DNA of 64,000 bases, from contig NW_001914869.1 in assembly GCF_000208925.1 (NCBI RefSeq), positions 62,001 through 126,000 of the forward strand, given 5' to 3'. Each line of letters opens with the position of its first letter. Position 1 is the first letter of the stretch. Positions 19,211-30,200 of this stretch are shown one piece after another. Origin of the DNA: Entamoeba histolytica HM-1:IMSS. Lineage: Eukaryota; Evosea; Mastigamoebida; Endamoebidae. Position numbers and translations under genes: made by a program. The notes beneath the pieces are model-generated. The model ran no database searches. It was given only the letters and a program-made list of their open reading frames with translations, and was not told the origin of the DNA.

Positions 19211-20767
19211 ATGGTTCAATTAGAAGAGATATACTTAACTAATATTATCTTATTTTTTAAAGATATTAAGAGTATAGAAACGTTTAGTTATATTAACAAG
19301 AAATGCTTTGACGTATTAAGTATGGTTCATAAGTCACCTTCATTTAAATATGATAAAAACAAAATTAAAAGAAAATGGCAAGTAAACCATATTGGTGTTA
19401 AACAATTTAAACTTTTTCCTCAACTCCAGACATTTGTTGTAGAGAAAGAATTTGATCAATTTGATTTCATTCCATTAAGTGTTGAGTATTTAGAATTTAA
19501 AGAAAGAGAAATGCCATTGCCAAAACATGTTTTAAATCAATTAAAAAATAGAATTAGACAATATAGTTTCATTGACGAACAAATACCAAGTAGTTTAAAA
19601 GAATATCCATCTTTAAAACGATTAGTTTTAAGACCAATAGGATGGCTGTCATTATCTCAGTTATTTATTGATAAAACACATCGAATTGAGTTATTAGAAT
19701 ATTCATCATATAGAGGGGATATAGACATTAATTTTTTAAAGGAAATAGATGATTATAATATAGAAAAAGTTGTAATTGATATATCAACAAGTTATAGATT
19801 ATATAATGTTGTTTCTCAACTAAAATTATCTTCAAAAATTCAATTAATTTCATCTTTTTGTAATAGTACTAATGATGATTCTGTGATTTGTATTTCTCAA
19901 CCACTTAAAATTTCAGTACAACCTACTTCTTTAATAAATGAATCAATAATGAAAAATTATTATCCTAATAGTATTAGATGTACCTCTTCAAATTGTCCAA
20001 TTTATTTAGACTTATCAAAATATTCTTTTATTAAAGAACTTGATGCTACACTGTTGTCTAAATATTCATTCAAATACCCTTCTCATTTAACTGCTTTAAC
20101 TGTTGTTCAATACAATGCAATTCAATGTAAATTACCATTACTAAGAAAATTAAGTTGTTGTGAATTTATTCCTTCAGAATATATTACAAACTTAACTTTT
20201 TTAGAAACTATAACACTTCCACATTTTCCAATTCTTTTAAATCTAAAAGAATTAGGAATTAGTGGAGGTTTAAATGACCAAGAAATATTAAGTACAGTTA
20301 CTTCATTAACATACATGAATACTATTGAGTTTGATTCTCAATACCTTGTTTCATTAAAATATCTTAAAACAATTTCACAAAAACTTCCTCCTTTAAATAT
20401 TGAAGTGTTAGATATTGATTGTAGCTCTTCTCCTGTTGACTTAAGAAATCAAAATTACTTAACTAACCTTGTTATTTCAAACTTAAAACAACAACCATCA
20501 CTTCCAAATACTCTAAAATCATTGGTTTTAATGAATATTAATTGTTCAGAAACAATTCATTTAGATAAATACACTTCTCTAACGTCTTTAATTATTAGTG
20601 GATCATCATCATTATTTATTGTTCCATCTTCTCTTAAAGAACTTTATATAAATGATTATTGTGGGTCAATAGTTAATTGTCATGAACTTCATTTGAATAG
20701 TTTTAGTATCAATGGTTATGTTTCAGAAGTTTTGGTTGATAAATTAAACAAACAAACCAATTGTTAA
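19211..20767 (+). CDS. F-box-like leucine-rich repeat protein (Entamoeba family)
   Basis: 518 aa. Seen: an N-terminal F-box-like helix region LEEIYLTNIILFFKDIKSIETFSYINKKCF, recurrent in Entamoeba LRR proteins, then irregular leucine-rich repeats of about 20-24 residues, for example LTALTVVQYNAIQCKLPLLRK, LKSLVLMNINC and LKELYINDYCG. No signal peptide or membrane segment, so probably cytosolic. Likely a protein-interaction scaffold; an E3 substrate-receptor role is only suggested by the F-box-like start. TATA-like ATATTTAAAA lies directly before the ATG. A second member of the family lies at 60543-62390 on the other strand. Confidence 0.75.
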   Translation: MVQLEEIYLTNIILFFKDIKSIETFSYINKKCFDVLSMVHKSPSFKYDKNKIKRKWQVNHIGVKQFKLFPQLQTFVVEKEFDQFDFIPLSVEYLEFKEREMPLPKHVLNQLKNRIRQYSFIDEQIPSSLKEYPSLKRLVLRPIGWLSLSQLFIDKTHRIELLEYSSYRGDIDINFLKEIDDYNIEKVVIDISTSYRLYNVVSQLKLSSKIQLISSFCNSTNDDSVICISQPLKISVQPTSLINESIMKNYYPNSIRCTSSNCPIYLDLSKYSFIKELDATLLSKYSFKYPSHLTALTVVQYNAIQCKLPLLRKLSCCEFIPSEYITNLTFLETITLPHFPILLNLKELGISGGLNDQEILSTVTSLTYMNTIEFDSQYLVSLKYLKTISQKLPPLNIEVLDIDCSSSPVDLRNQNYLTNLVISNLKQQPSLPNTLKSLVLMNINCSETIHLDKYTSLTSLIISGSSSLFIVPSSLKELYINDYCGSIVNCHELHLNSFSINGYVSEVLVDKLNKQTNC

Positions 20768-20817
20768 TAAAGTTTTTATTAAATTAAAATTAGAAGTTAT
20801 TTAATTTCAACAAATAA

Positions 20818-21855
20818 TTAATAGTCATCTCCTTTGAAACCAATTAAATCTTCAAATTTATTTCTAATTGCCTTAACGTTCATTGCAACATTAGTAAAAG
20901 TTAAACAAGGATTTGAAAATATTACCATAATAAAAGTGCTTGAAGTAAATGTATCAAAATATACTTTTTTATCAGGTAATTCAACTCTAATATTTTTAAA
21001 TTGTGTTTTCTTTAAGTCAGTACAACTATGATAAAAACTTTTAATACTGGTTGATATATTTTCAAATCTTCTAGACTCATCAAATTCTACTCTTGAAGAA
21101 TAACTTATTACTAATAAACTACTTGCTTCATATACAACAATTTCATCTGCTTCTATAAAATTACAAAATGAATTTAATTTATCTTCAACTTCTGTAATCA
21201 TTGGAATAAGACTATATGTAATTGCACTCCATGCTGAATATAATGTATCATCATAAATTGAAGTTGGATAACTGACAACTCTAAAAGGCTTTGACACTAA
21301 TTTAATTTTACCTTCTTTTTGTAAATATTGATAATCTTTTTCATCTTCTTCAAAAACATCCATTTTATGTATTAAAGTAAATAATTTAGCATCTGGAGAG
21401 TATTCATATAATCGTTCTAATACTGCTCTATATTCTTGAATATCTTTATCAAATGTTTCACTTGTAACGTCAAAGACATAAATCAATGCCTCAACTTTTT
21501 TAAATGTTTGTGATTTTTGTGCTCCTAAATACATGTCCATAAATTGTTTTTGTCCACCACAATCCCATAAATTTAATGTGTAATTCCCAAGAAATGAAAT
21601 TTGAGAATGATTAACATCAACTATAAATTTTTAATTAATATTGTTCGCCTTCACTGTTTTTTTTTTGTATAAAACAAACTTGTTACTTGTAATTGTCTTG
21701 TTTGTGTTGCTGTGTTGTAAGTTTTTATTTATTTATAGTTTTATCAATGAAAATGTCAAACGTAAATAATTGGAAAATAAAATTGTTCTCATTGAAGTTT
21801 TCCCTGAACCACTTCTTCCCATTAATAATACTTTCTTTCTCACGACTTTATTCAT
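20818..21855 (-). CDS. RagA/Gtr1-type GTPase (three exons)
   Basis: Rag GTPase that signals amino-acid status to TORC1 on lysosomal membranes. Exons: 21855..21762 (94 nt), 21709..21680 (30 nt) and 21620..20818 (803 nt), total 308 aa, against 313 in human RagA. Introns: 52 nt (21761..21710, GTTTGA...CAG) and 59 nt (21679..21621, GTTTGT...TAG). Seen: P-loop [20 protein letters not shown] in exon 1; the microexon supplies TQTRQLQV; exon 3 starts [14 protein letters not shown], then NLWDCGGQ (switch II), LIYVFDV and HKMD. The join gives the RagA order NY...TRRLGATIDVEHS exactly. The C-terminal half is the roadblock-type dimerisation region. Taking only the last exon (ATG 21540) would lose the nucleotide-binding loop. 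Divergent with the CTLH-WD40 gene, 39 nt between starts. Confidence 0.9.
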
Positions 21856-21894
21856 CTTAAATTTTAAGATCTATGTGAGAAACTTAAAAATCAA

Positions 21895-24760
21895 ATGGAT
21901 AAAAAAGTGAATTTTGAACGTGAATTAGAACTTTTATTTGTTGATCATATAAGAGAAGAAAAACGAGACAAAGAATTCATTAATATATCCTCTCAACTAA
22001 AATTGTATTGTGACCAAGAATATATAAAACAATTAATTATGCAAAGAGACCTTTTTAAGTTAGATGAATATATTACTCAATTCACCTCGTTTGTTCTTGT
22101 TGAAATATGTTGATTTGCCTTATCTTTTAAATAAGATATGTGAAGATTTTTTATATTACTTAACCAAAAGACATTTCAAATTTTTTTCTTTGTCTTTTTA
22201 TCAACCCTTTTTTCTTTTTTCATTTGTTTTCTTTATTAACTCTTTGATATATTAACTTACCTTTTTTAGACTTCAAAATGAACAAGACCAAATGGTTCTT
22301 AAATTGATTAGAGAAATTAACTTTTTTATTTCATGTAAACAAGCAGACTTCAAAGCCGCTGTTCAATCTATGAAAAGAATTCAGTTATTACCAAATTCTA
22401 TTGTAACTAAGCAATATCTCACTCGACTCTCTAATTTGTTTTTTGATGATGACCTTATAGCTAAAAATGAATTGAATTATGATGGATATGATAATTATAT
22501 AATAACAAATTTATTTAATTGTATTATGAATGAAATAGAAAAAGGCTCAACTATCAAAGAATACATGAAGTTCCCAGAAATTCAGAAAGGGACATTAAAG
22601 AAGTTAGTATCTAATGGTGTTCGTTATGACCATATTAAAATATGTCAAGGTAGTGTTGATGATAAAATTGGATTAGTTAGTTTAATTAAACCAGAGCATA
22701 TGCATCTTGAAAAAGTATCAACTGTTATAAGAAAGGGAAATAAGTTTTCTGATTGGAAATTTATTGATGTTCAATTAAAATCGAATGAAATTTCTTGTTT
22801 ATATGTTAAAGATACAAGAGTATATATTGGATTTAAAACAGGAAATTTTACTTGTATTGATTTTGAAAGTGGGGAAGTTTTATTTGATATTAAAGAAAAT
22901 AGTCCAGTAACACTAGTTTCTGTATTATCAACATATATTGTTTATTATAATGGATCACAAGTAAAAGTTTTATGCATTGGATATTGTCTTTCAATACTTG
23001 CAATAATTCCAGCAACTAATGTCAAATCTATTTCAATAATTAATGGAACAACTGAAGTTGCTATTGTTGATTCAAAAGGAGTTAAAGTATATCAATTTGC
23101 TAATAAAAATGTTATTTATGAAAATGAAGGAGCTATTGGAGTAATACCAAGTCAGGTACAAGGAGAAGTGGTTGTAGTATATCCAACATTATTACACAAA
23201 TTAAAGACTTGTTTAGGAAAACCAAATAAAGTTACAAAAGAACAACAACTAAGTATTTTAGTTGATTGTGTTATTGATGAAAATGTAATGATTTCTAATG
23301 ATAATAGATATATTGTTATACCAAATGAGAAAATAAGAAAAATATATTCAAGAAAAAGTTCAGCACCAATACTTGCAGGAAATGATACTAATGTTTTTGT
23401 ATATTCACAAGGAAATATTCAAGTTATTGAAATTGAAACACAACAAATTAAGCAACAAATTAGTTGTGAACATATTCAAAAAATGTCTGCTGATAATTGT
23501 TTAGCTGTATGTACATTTGATAATTCTACACAATTAAGAGTATTTTATAGAGAATTTAATGTTATTCCAATTAATTGGAATAGTAACACAATTAAAGAAC
23601 CAGTTAATATTCAATTTGAAGTTATGTGTAATGAACAAACTCCTTCTTCTAATTGTATGACTCAAGTTGCTCCTGTAACACCAATTACTTACTCAAAACT
23701 TGAACCAATTAAAAGAAAACCAGATGAAGATATTCCTATCAAAAATAAAATTATTTTTACAGAACAAACTGTAAAACCTGATATTCCTTCAACTATTTCA
23801 AAGTGTGATATAACTAATTTTTGGAAAGTTAAAGGAAATATTAAAATGTTCACTATAAGTAATGAAGGTAAACATTTAATGATTCAAACAACAAAAGATA
23901 TTTTCTATTTATTCAAAAAAGTTGATGGTAAAACTTATATTTCATCATTTCCTAAAGATAAAAAAGTACTAGACTTTTCTGGAGAGAAGCAATTCCATAA
24001 TGTTAGAGGAGTTGTTACTCGAACTGGGAGTTATATAGTTATTTCATTAGGAAGTTGTTGTGAGTTATATAAATGTAGTTCTGCCTTGAGAGTTTCTCAA
24101 TTTGGTCAACAAAATAAAACCAATGATGGATATATCACTTGTTTAGAATTATTTCCATTTGATTGTAATAGTGTATTAATTGGATCATCTAATGGATTCG
24201 TAAAAGTCTATCGAGCTAATAGGCAGTTTGAACTTATTTCACTTTCAACATGTTTAAATGAACCTATTCATTCATTTGTATTTTTACCAAGTACTTCTGC
24301 TGATGAAGACGTTCTATTTTTTGTTATAACCAAAACAGGTTTTATGCAATTAGTTCAATACAATAAGAAAACAAGTCCTTATGATACAATGAAATGTTTA
24401 GACGTTTCTCTTTCACTGAAAGTAACTGAAGTGAAAAGTGTATTTATTGGGAATAATGGGAAATATCTTTATGTTGTTTCAAGAGAAATGCTTCATAAGA
24501 TTGATAGAACAAATATGTCATATGAAAAAATGGATATTCCAAATAATATCATTTCAGCAGCTATTTCTGCTAAATCAGATATGTTTTTCTTTGTAACTTC
24601 ACAAGGATTGTTATTAAAAATGAGTTCAAGCAAATGGGGAGTTTTAGAAAGTGTTATTGTTCCTGAAGGTTACAATTTAGAATTTACTTATGTTATTCCT
24701 TACGAAGATTACTTTTTAGTCTCAACAAATAAAGGAGAAATATTGAAAATAAGGGTTTAA
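21895..24760 (+). CDS. CTLH-type helical domain plus WD40-like propeller protein (TOPLESS/SMU1-like layout)
   Basis: Two exons, 21895..22088 and 22270..24760, give 894 aa. The intron (22089..22269) is 181 nt, long for Entamoeba, pyrimidine-rich, GTTTGT...TTTTAG. Splicing joins ITQFTS to LQNEQDQMVLKLIREI, making a continuous CTLH/CRA-like helical region (about 40-180) similar in order to TOPLESS and SMU1: RDLFKLDEYITQF, AAVQSMKRI, then FPEIQKGTLKKLVSNG. The remainder resembles one or two divergent beta-propellers (for example ITCLELFPFDCNSVLIGSSNG, VYRANRQFELISL). It may be a corepressor or splicing-related scaffold; low sequence identity prevents choosing. A start at the later ATG in exon 2 would cut off the domain. 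Confidence 0.7.
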
Positions 24761-25190
24761 TTGAATAAAAAAAATGTTAATTCTTCAATGTTTTTATTGT
24801 AGTTTTATATCTTAAATAAAGATATTTTTATAAAAAAAGAGATAGAATGTAATATAAAATATATTAGTCTTACATTATCAAACACATGATTTTTTTTTTA
24901 AATTTATTATTTGTTTTTTTTATCTATTTAAAGTCTATAATAACAATTTAATTTAATATTATTCTCTGTAATAATAAAAAAAGAACAAATCATTCTGTAT
25001 ACGAAAAGGCTGTTGTAAAATAACTAAAAAATACATCTTTTTGTCAAGTTTTTATCAAATAATTCTTTAATAATTTAAAATTTAATTGAAATAATCAGAC
25101 AAAGTGCTTGTCAAAAGATTCATTATTATTTTTTGAATTACAATAAAAACAATAAGAGTTATTCAAAATAAAATTATCTAAATTGATTGG
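24761..25190. other. Intergenic region, no gene recognised
   Basis: About 430 nt of AT-rich sequence between the WD40 gene and the promoter of the next gene. Poly-T and poly-A tracts only; no ORF, tRNA or repeat seen. Confidence 0.6.
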
Positions 25191-25212
25191 GTATTTAAAG
25201 TCATTAAATTCA
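25191..25212 (+). promoter_or_regulatory. Entamoeba core promoter (TATA-like plus initiator)
   Basis: GTATTTAAAG at 25191-25200 is an exact match to the Entamoeba TATA-like consensus, followed by the initiator-like AAATTCA at 25206-25212. Transcription from here gives a leader of about 25 nt to ATG 25237, which supports that start over the in-frame TTG at 25183. Confidence 0.6.
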
Positions 25213-25236
25213 ATCTGTATAACTCATTTAGTTCAT

Positions 25237-26007
25237 ATGGGGAATAAACAAACTAAAGTTAATAAACGTATTAACATTTTAAATGAAGAAGAAACATTTT
25301 GTGTGTTTGAAGGTTCTGAAGAAGAAGAAGAAGAAAGAAATTCCAATTCTTTGTTTTATCAAACTCAATACACTGACCATTATCGGGTTTGTACAAAGAC
25401 TAAAAAAGGATTTTTAACACCTCAAGGATCTCCAAGAAATTGTTGTTCACTAAGAAAAATAAAATCTGCTGCTTTTGAAATTCCTAAGTTTGATAATAAA
25501 AGTTCAATTCTTTCTGATATAGAAAACTGGTGTTGTTCAAATCAATTTAATATTCTTTATAATTCATCAATTGATGGATTAACAACACGTGCTTTTAATT
25601 CAAAAGTATGTTGTTGTTCTAATGTTTTAATTATTGTTATTACAGAAGATGGTTCTATCTTTGGATGTTATCATCCAGATGTCATATGTCCAGCTCAAAA
25701 TCATTGTATTCAAAAGTCAATTTGTAAAGAAGGATTTTTTCTTTTTACGCATAATTATACAACAATAGAAAAAATGACAAAAAAAAGTAAAACGGAAGAA
25801 GTATTAACTATTCACCCTCAATGTGAATCAAATTTTGTTCTTACTATTGCCTCTGCATTTTGGATATTAGCAGATAGGACTGTTCATATTCATCCATCAT
25901 TAAAAAGTCATTATTATGTAAAATCACCAATGTTAAATCCAATGTTAGGAAGAATGATAAATAAAGTAAGCTATATATCAACTCTTTTAGCAGTTGAATG
26001 TATATAA
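25237..26007 (+). CDS. TLDc-like protein with N-myristoylation signal
   Basis: 256 aa. The start at ATG 25237 gives MGNKQTKV, a good N-myristoylation motif (Gly2, Thr6, Lys7), so the protein probably sits on a membrane. After an acidic stretch (EEEEEE, about residues 28-34) and a TPQGSPR motif that looks like a proline-directed phosphorylation site, a TLDc-like domain covers about 95-256: ILYNSSIDGLTTRAFNSK, VLIIVITEDGSIFGCYHPD, FFLFTHN, SAFWILADRTVHIHPSL. The domain is cysteine-rich in its first part. Closest relative in the window is the next gene; tandem duplication is likely. Function unknown. Confidence 0.75.
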   Translation: MGNKQTKVNKRINILNEEETFCVFEGSEEEEEERNSNSLFYQTQYTDHYRVCTKTKKGFLTPQGSPRNCCSLRKIKSAAFEIPKFDNKSSILSDIENWCCSNQFNILYNSSIDGLTTRAFNSKVCCCSNVLIIVITEDGSIFGCYHPDVICPAQNHCIQKSICKEGFFLFTHNYTTIEKMTKKSKTEEVLTIHPQCESNFVLTIASAFWILADRTVHIHPSLKSHYYVKSPMLNPMLGRMINKVSYISTLLAVECI

Positions 26008-26209
26008 TTGATTTTCTATTTTTGGTTTGATTTTTTCGTTGAATTATTATTTTCTCGGTAATTAAAAGTTGTAAAAGGAAAAAAATATTAAACTATTATC
26101 ATTTTTTCTCTTTCATTCTATTTCAAAATTGGTTTTTTAAAGTCGTTCAACAACAATTGAATTGATGGGAGATCTTTTTTTTTGGAATAACCAAACTAAA
26201 ATACAGATA

Positions 26210-27214
26210 ATGGGAAATCAGCAAGGGTATATTAAGAATCATAACTCTAGGTCAGGGAGTCTTGGTACTTGGAATCACGTTAATTCTTCATTTACATTAA
26301 CTGTAACTGATGCTAATAACGAAAAAGAAAAAGAAACAATTATTGTTCCTAAGCCAAAAAAGATGAACAGAAGATCAGTAATTCCTTCAATAAAATGTTC
26401 ATATACTCCAAATGAAAAACGACGCTCAAAAACAGGAATTGCACTTGATTATTTTGAATCTAATTCTACTTCTCCACTTGAAGAATTAGAAAGTCCATCA
26501 TTAACACCAAAATGTAAGAGATCTTATTCAGTTAGTAGTAATGGTGGACGTACTCCAAGAAGTAGTAAAAAATCATTTTGTTCCACGGGGGTATTTTCTC
26601 ATAGGTCAATAACTCCAAAAATAACAAAAATGCTTACACCTAAACATTCTCCAAGATATGAAGAAGAAGATATTGAAGAAGAATATTTAAGTGAAAAGTT
26701 TGAACCAGTTTCTCCAGCAGTAGAAATGGTTTCTAATATTATTGATATAAAAACATATGATATATTATTTGATAGTCGGTTTGATCCTCTTGATAATCGT
26801 ACTTTTAACTCTAAAATTATTGGGCATAGTAAAATTTTAGTTATTATAGCTACTAGTGATTTTGATATTTTTGGAATTTACAATGAAGAAGTGATTCCTC
26901 CATTTAAAAAGAAAGGAAATATTAACCTCGAAACAACCCAAAAATTTTTCCTATTTACTTATAACAATAATACTCAACAAATAATTCACAGAAAAAAAAA
27001 TAATACAAAATCTTTAACATTATATTATGAAAATGACTCTCCATTTATTTTAACTGTATTTTCTGCTTTTTGGATTCTTTCAGATGGCACTTGTAGTATT
27101 CATCAAGGATTTAAAAATAATTATGCATGTACTCCATGTATTAATCCATTCTCTTCACAACAAACAGCTAGGAAAATTAATGCTCAATTCATCTTCGTAA
27201 TAGAATGTCATTAA
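26210..27214 (+). CDS. TLDc-like protein, probable N-myristoylation, tandem paralogue
   Basis: 334 aa from ATG 26210 (MGNQQGYIKN, glycine at position 2 as in the upstream paralogue's MGNKQTKV). An earlier in-frame ATG at 26165 would add MGDLFFWNNQTKIQI and is less likely but possible. Seen: a long S/T/P-rich region (about 15-180) with many SP/TP sites such as SGSLG, SPSLTPK, RTPRSS, SPRYEEED, suggesting heavy phosphorylation; then the TLDc-like domain (about 190-334): ILFDSRFDPLDNRTFNSK, ILVIIATSDFDIFGIYNEE, FFLFTYN, SAFWILSDGTCSIHQG and final FIFVIECH. Domain order and end match the neighbour (ending LLAVECI). Function unknown. Confidence 0.72.
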   Translation: MGNQQGYIKNHNSRSGSLGTWNHVNSSFTLTVTDANNEKEKETIIVPKPKKMNRRSVIPSIKCSYTPNEKRRSKTGIALDYFESNSTSPLEELESPSLTPKCKRSYSVSSNGGRTPRSSKKSFCSTGVFSHRSITPKITKMLTPKHSPRYEEEDIEEEYLSEKFEPVSPAVEMVSNIIDIKTYDILFDSRFDPLDNRTFNSKIIGHSKILVIIATSDFDIFGIYNEEVIPPFKKKGNINLETTQKFFLFTYNNNTQQIIHRKKNNTKSLTLYYENDSPFILTVFSAFWILSDGTCSIHQGFKNNYACTPCINPFSSQQTARKINAQFIFVIECH

Positions 27215-27270
27215 ATTATTTAAAAAAAAGAATGTATTAATTTATTTATTCTTTTACAAAAACATTGTTA

Positions 27271-30200
27271 TTAACTTTGATTTGTTTTATCAACAAATGC
27301 ATTCAAATCAAATTCATCTCCATATTCTTCTTCATCCCAATCACCTAACGATTCTAATAATGATGATATTCCTTTTTCTGGTTTCTTTTCTGGTTTCTTT
27401 TCCTCTCCTTCCTTATTAAATAATTCGACAAAATTACCGGCATTCATTCCTGCAAATGTTTCATTTTCTCTAGTTACTACAGTATTAGCAATCTTAGTTT
27501 TAAATTGTTGTAAATTCATAATTCTTTCTTCTAGTGTTTGTCTTACAATTAATCGATAAACATTAACTACTTTATTTTGTCCTAATCTATGTGCTCTATC
27601 CATTGCTTGTAGATCTTTGGTAGGATTCCAGTCATGTTCCATGAATATAACAATATCAGCAGCAGTTAAATTAAGTCCTAACCCACCAACTCTTGTAGTA
27701 AGTAATAAAACATCAATTGTTGGATCATTTTTAAATTTATCAACAATTTCTGTTCTTTTATTTTGTGGAACACTTCCATCTAATCTATAATATGAAATAT
27801 ATGGAAATTGTTTAGCAAATAATTGTTTTTCTATTAATTCTAATGTAATATTCATTTGAGCAAAAATAAGAACTCTATGTTCTCCATCTTTTCCAATATT
27901 ACACATCTCCAATAATTCTGCTAATGCCATTAATTTTGGAGAATTGGTAATATCATCTATTGTCTTTCCTTCTTGTTTTAAATAAGCATCAACTTTTTGT
28001 TTCATTGGATGTTGATCATCAAGAACTAACATTGGATGAACACATAATCTTCTGAAATAATTTAAAATTTGGAAAATATGATTTTTTTGTTTCTTGTCAG
28101 ATTTTTGTTGGACTATTTCATCCATATCATTTGTTGACTCAAATTCTTGATATAACATTCTTTGAACTGGACTCATATCACAATAATAGTCTTGAATAAT
28201 TTTAGGCGGTAAATCTTGAAGTACACTTTCTTTAAGTCTTCTTAAAATAAATGGTAAGACTTGCCTATGTAATTTTTCCATTACAATAACTCCTCGTTCT
28301 TGGTCTTCAGGAGAAGCAGCATCTTTTGCAGCAAGAATTGGTTTAGAATATCGTTCACTAAATTCTTTTTCTGTTCCTAAAAATCCTGGCATTAAGAAAT
28401 CAAATAATGACCAAAGTTCTAATACATTATTTTGAATTGGTGTACCAGTTAGTATTAATCTATGTAAAGAAATAATTTGTTTTACTGCTTGTGTTAATTT
28501 TGTTTTAGGATTTTTGATAATATGACCTTCATCCAATACACAATAAGTAAATCTCTTTGTTTTAAATTGTTCTAAGTCATGTCTAACCATTTCATATGAA
28601 GCTATCAATATATCTTTCTTTCTTAATGAATTTAGAACAACAAACCGTTCTTTTACTGATCCTGTATACAAAACTCCTTTAAGATCAGACTGACTTATAA
28701 ATTGTTCTATTTCATGTTTCCAATGTCCTGTTAATGTTGGTGGACAAACAATCAAACTTGGATATTCAGCCTCTTTATGAACAGTAACTAATAAGCAGAG
28801 TGTTTGTAATGTTTTTCCTAAACCCATATCATCACATAAAATTCCATTAATACAATATTTATGTAAGAATAAAAGCCATGAAATACCATCTAATTGATAT
28901 GGTCTTAATTTTCCATTAATTGGATGATTAAACACAGAAAACTGTGATATAGATTGACTTCTAATACCATCAAAAAGGAATGAAATAAAAATCTTTTTTT
29001 GTTCAATTTCATCACGTAATTTATCAGGAAGATCAGGTGGTGGAGTAACGTGAAGTGGAAGATATCTTAGTACGACACTAAAACATTGAGCACCTAATCT
29101 CCTAATATTACTCTCATGATTTGAATTCATAACTCCTAAAAATGGAGTTATTAGTAATGGGAAGACAGGAATTAACAATGTAGCCATTGTAGGTGATAAA
29201 CACATGTGGTGGAAAATATGTAATGCAGCTAATAACGTTGGAGAAGTAACTGATAACTGTGGATAGATTAATGTAATAAATGTAGTTAATAACTCTTTGT
29301 GTAATCTTAATAGACGAGAAAGTGTTGTTGCAATAAGAAAAGCATGACTTGAATGAACATTTTTTAATAATGTTTTAATATGATCTACATGTAATGGACA
29401 AGTAGGAAGAAATGGTAAAACAGAAATTGATAATGGATAATATAATGATGTTGTTGGATCATCGGGTGGAGGTTCTACGAGTAATGGAGTTAATATTGAT
29501 AATAAATAATGTTTATATTCAATATTTTGTGCTAAGAACTTTAAGAAATAATGTAAAGAGTATGGTAAAGTAAGATTATAAAAAGTAATTTGTTCATTGT
29601 TAATTAATTCTATGATATTAGAATACATTGGTTTAAGATGGTCGATTAATGTAGCGAATAAAAATCCTAGTGATTGTGTATCAGTTGTGTTTTGATACAA
29701 ACGATGAAATAACATAGTAAAATGTTCAGTTAATAACGGAGAATATTCTCTTAAAATTGGTTCATGTAATAAAGTGGGGTCTCTTACAGAAGGATAAATA
29801 GCACCAATGACAATTGCTTTTGTCCTACAAATAACTCCTTGAACCATTTCATTATAAGTTTTTAATGAATGTTCAAGTTTAGAAATTTTATTAGGAACCA
29901 ATTCACGTAATTTAGGTAAAATTTGAATAAGTTCTCGACTATTATTAATTAAAGGTAAATTTAATCCAGCACTATTCTCTTTATATGTCTCAACAATCAT
30001 CTTCCAATCAAATGAATTAAAATCATCATATTGATAATTAGAATAAATTTCTTCTAATTTTGTTCTAACTAATGGCGAGTGAGTTTCTTCAAATTCAGTT
30101 GCTAACGCTGCAAGCATAATTGATTGTGGAGAATTTAATGATTGAAGAACACAATTTTCAGCATCATTTCCAACCTTTCTTGCAGCTTCAATAATACGAG

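Noticed and set aside
22064..22255. 63-codon frame of mostly F, L, S
   Set aside because: Lies in the pyrimidine-rich intron of the CTLH-WD40 gene; its amino acids just reflect T-rich DNA.
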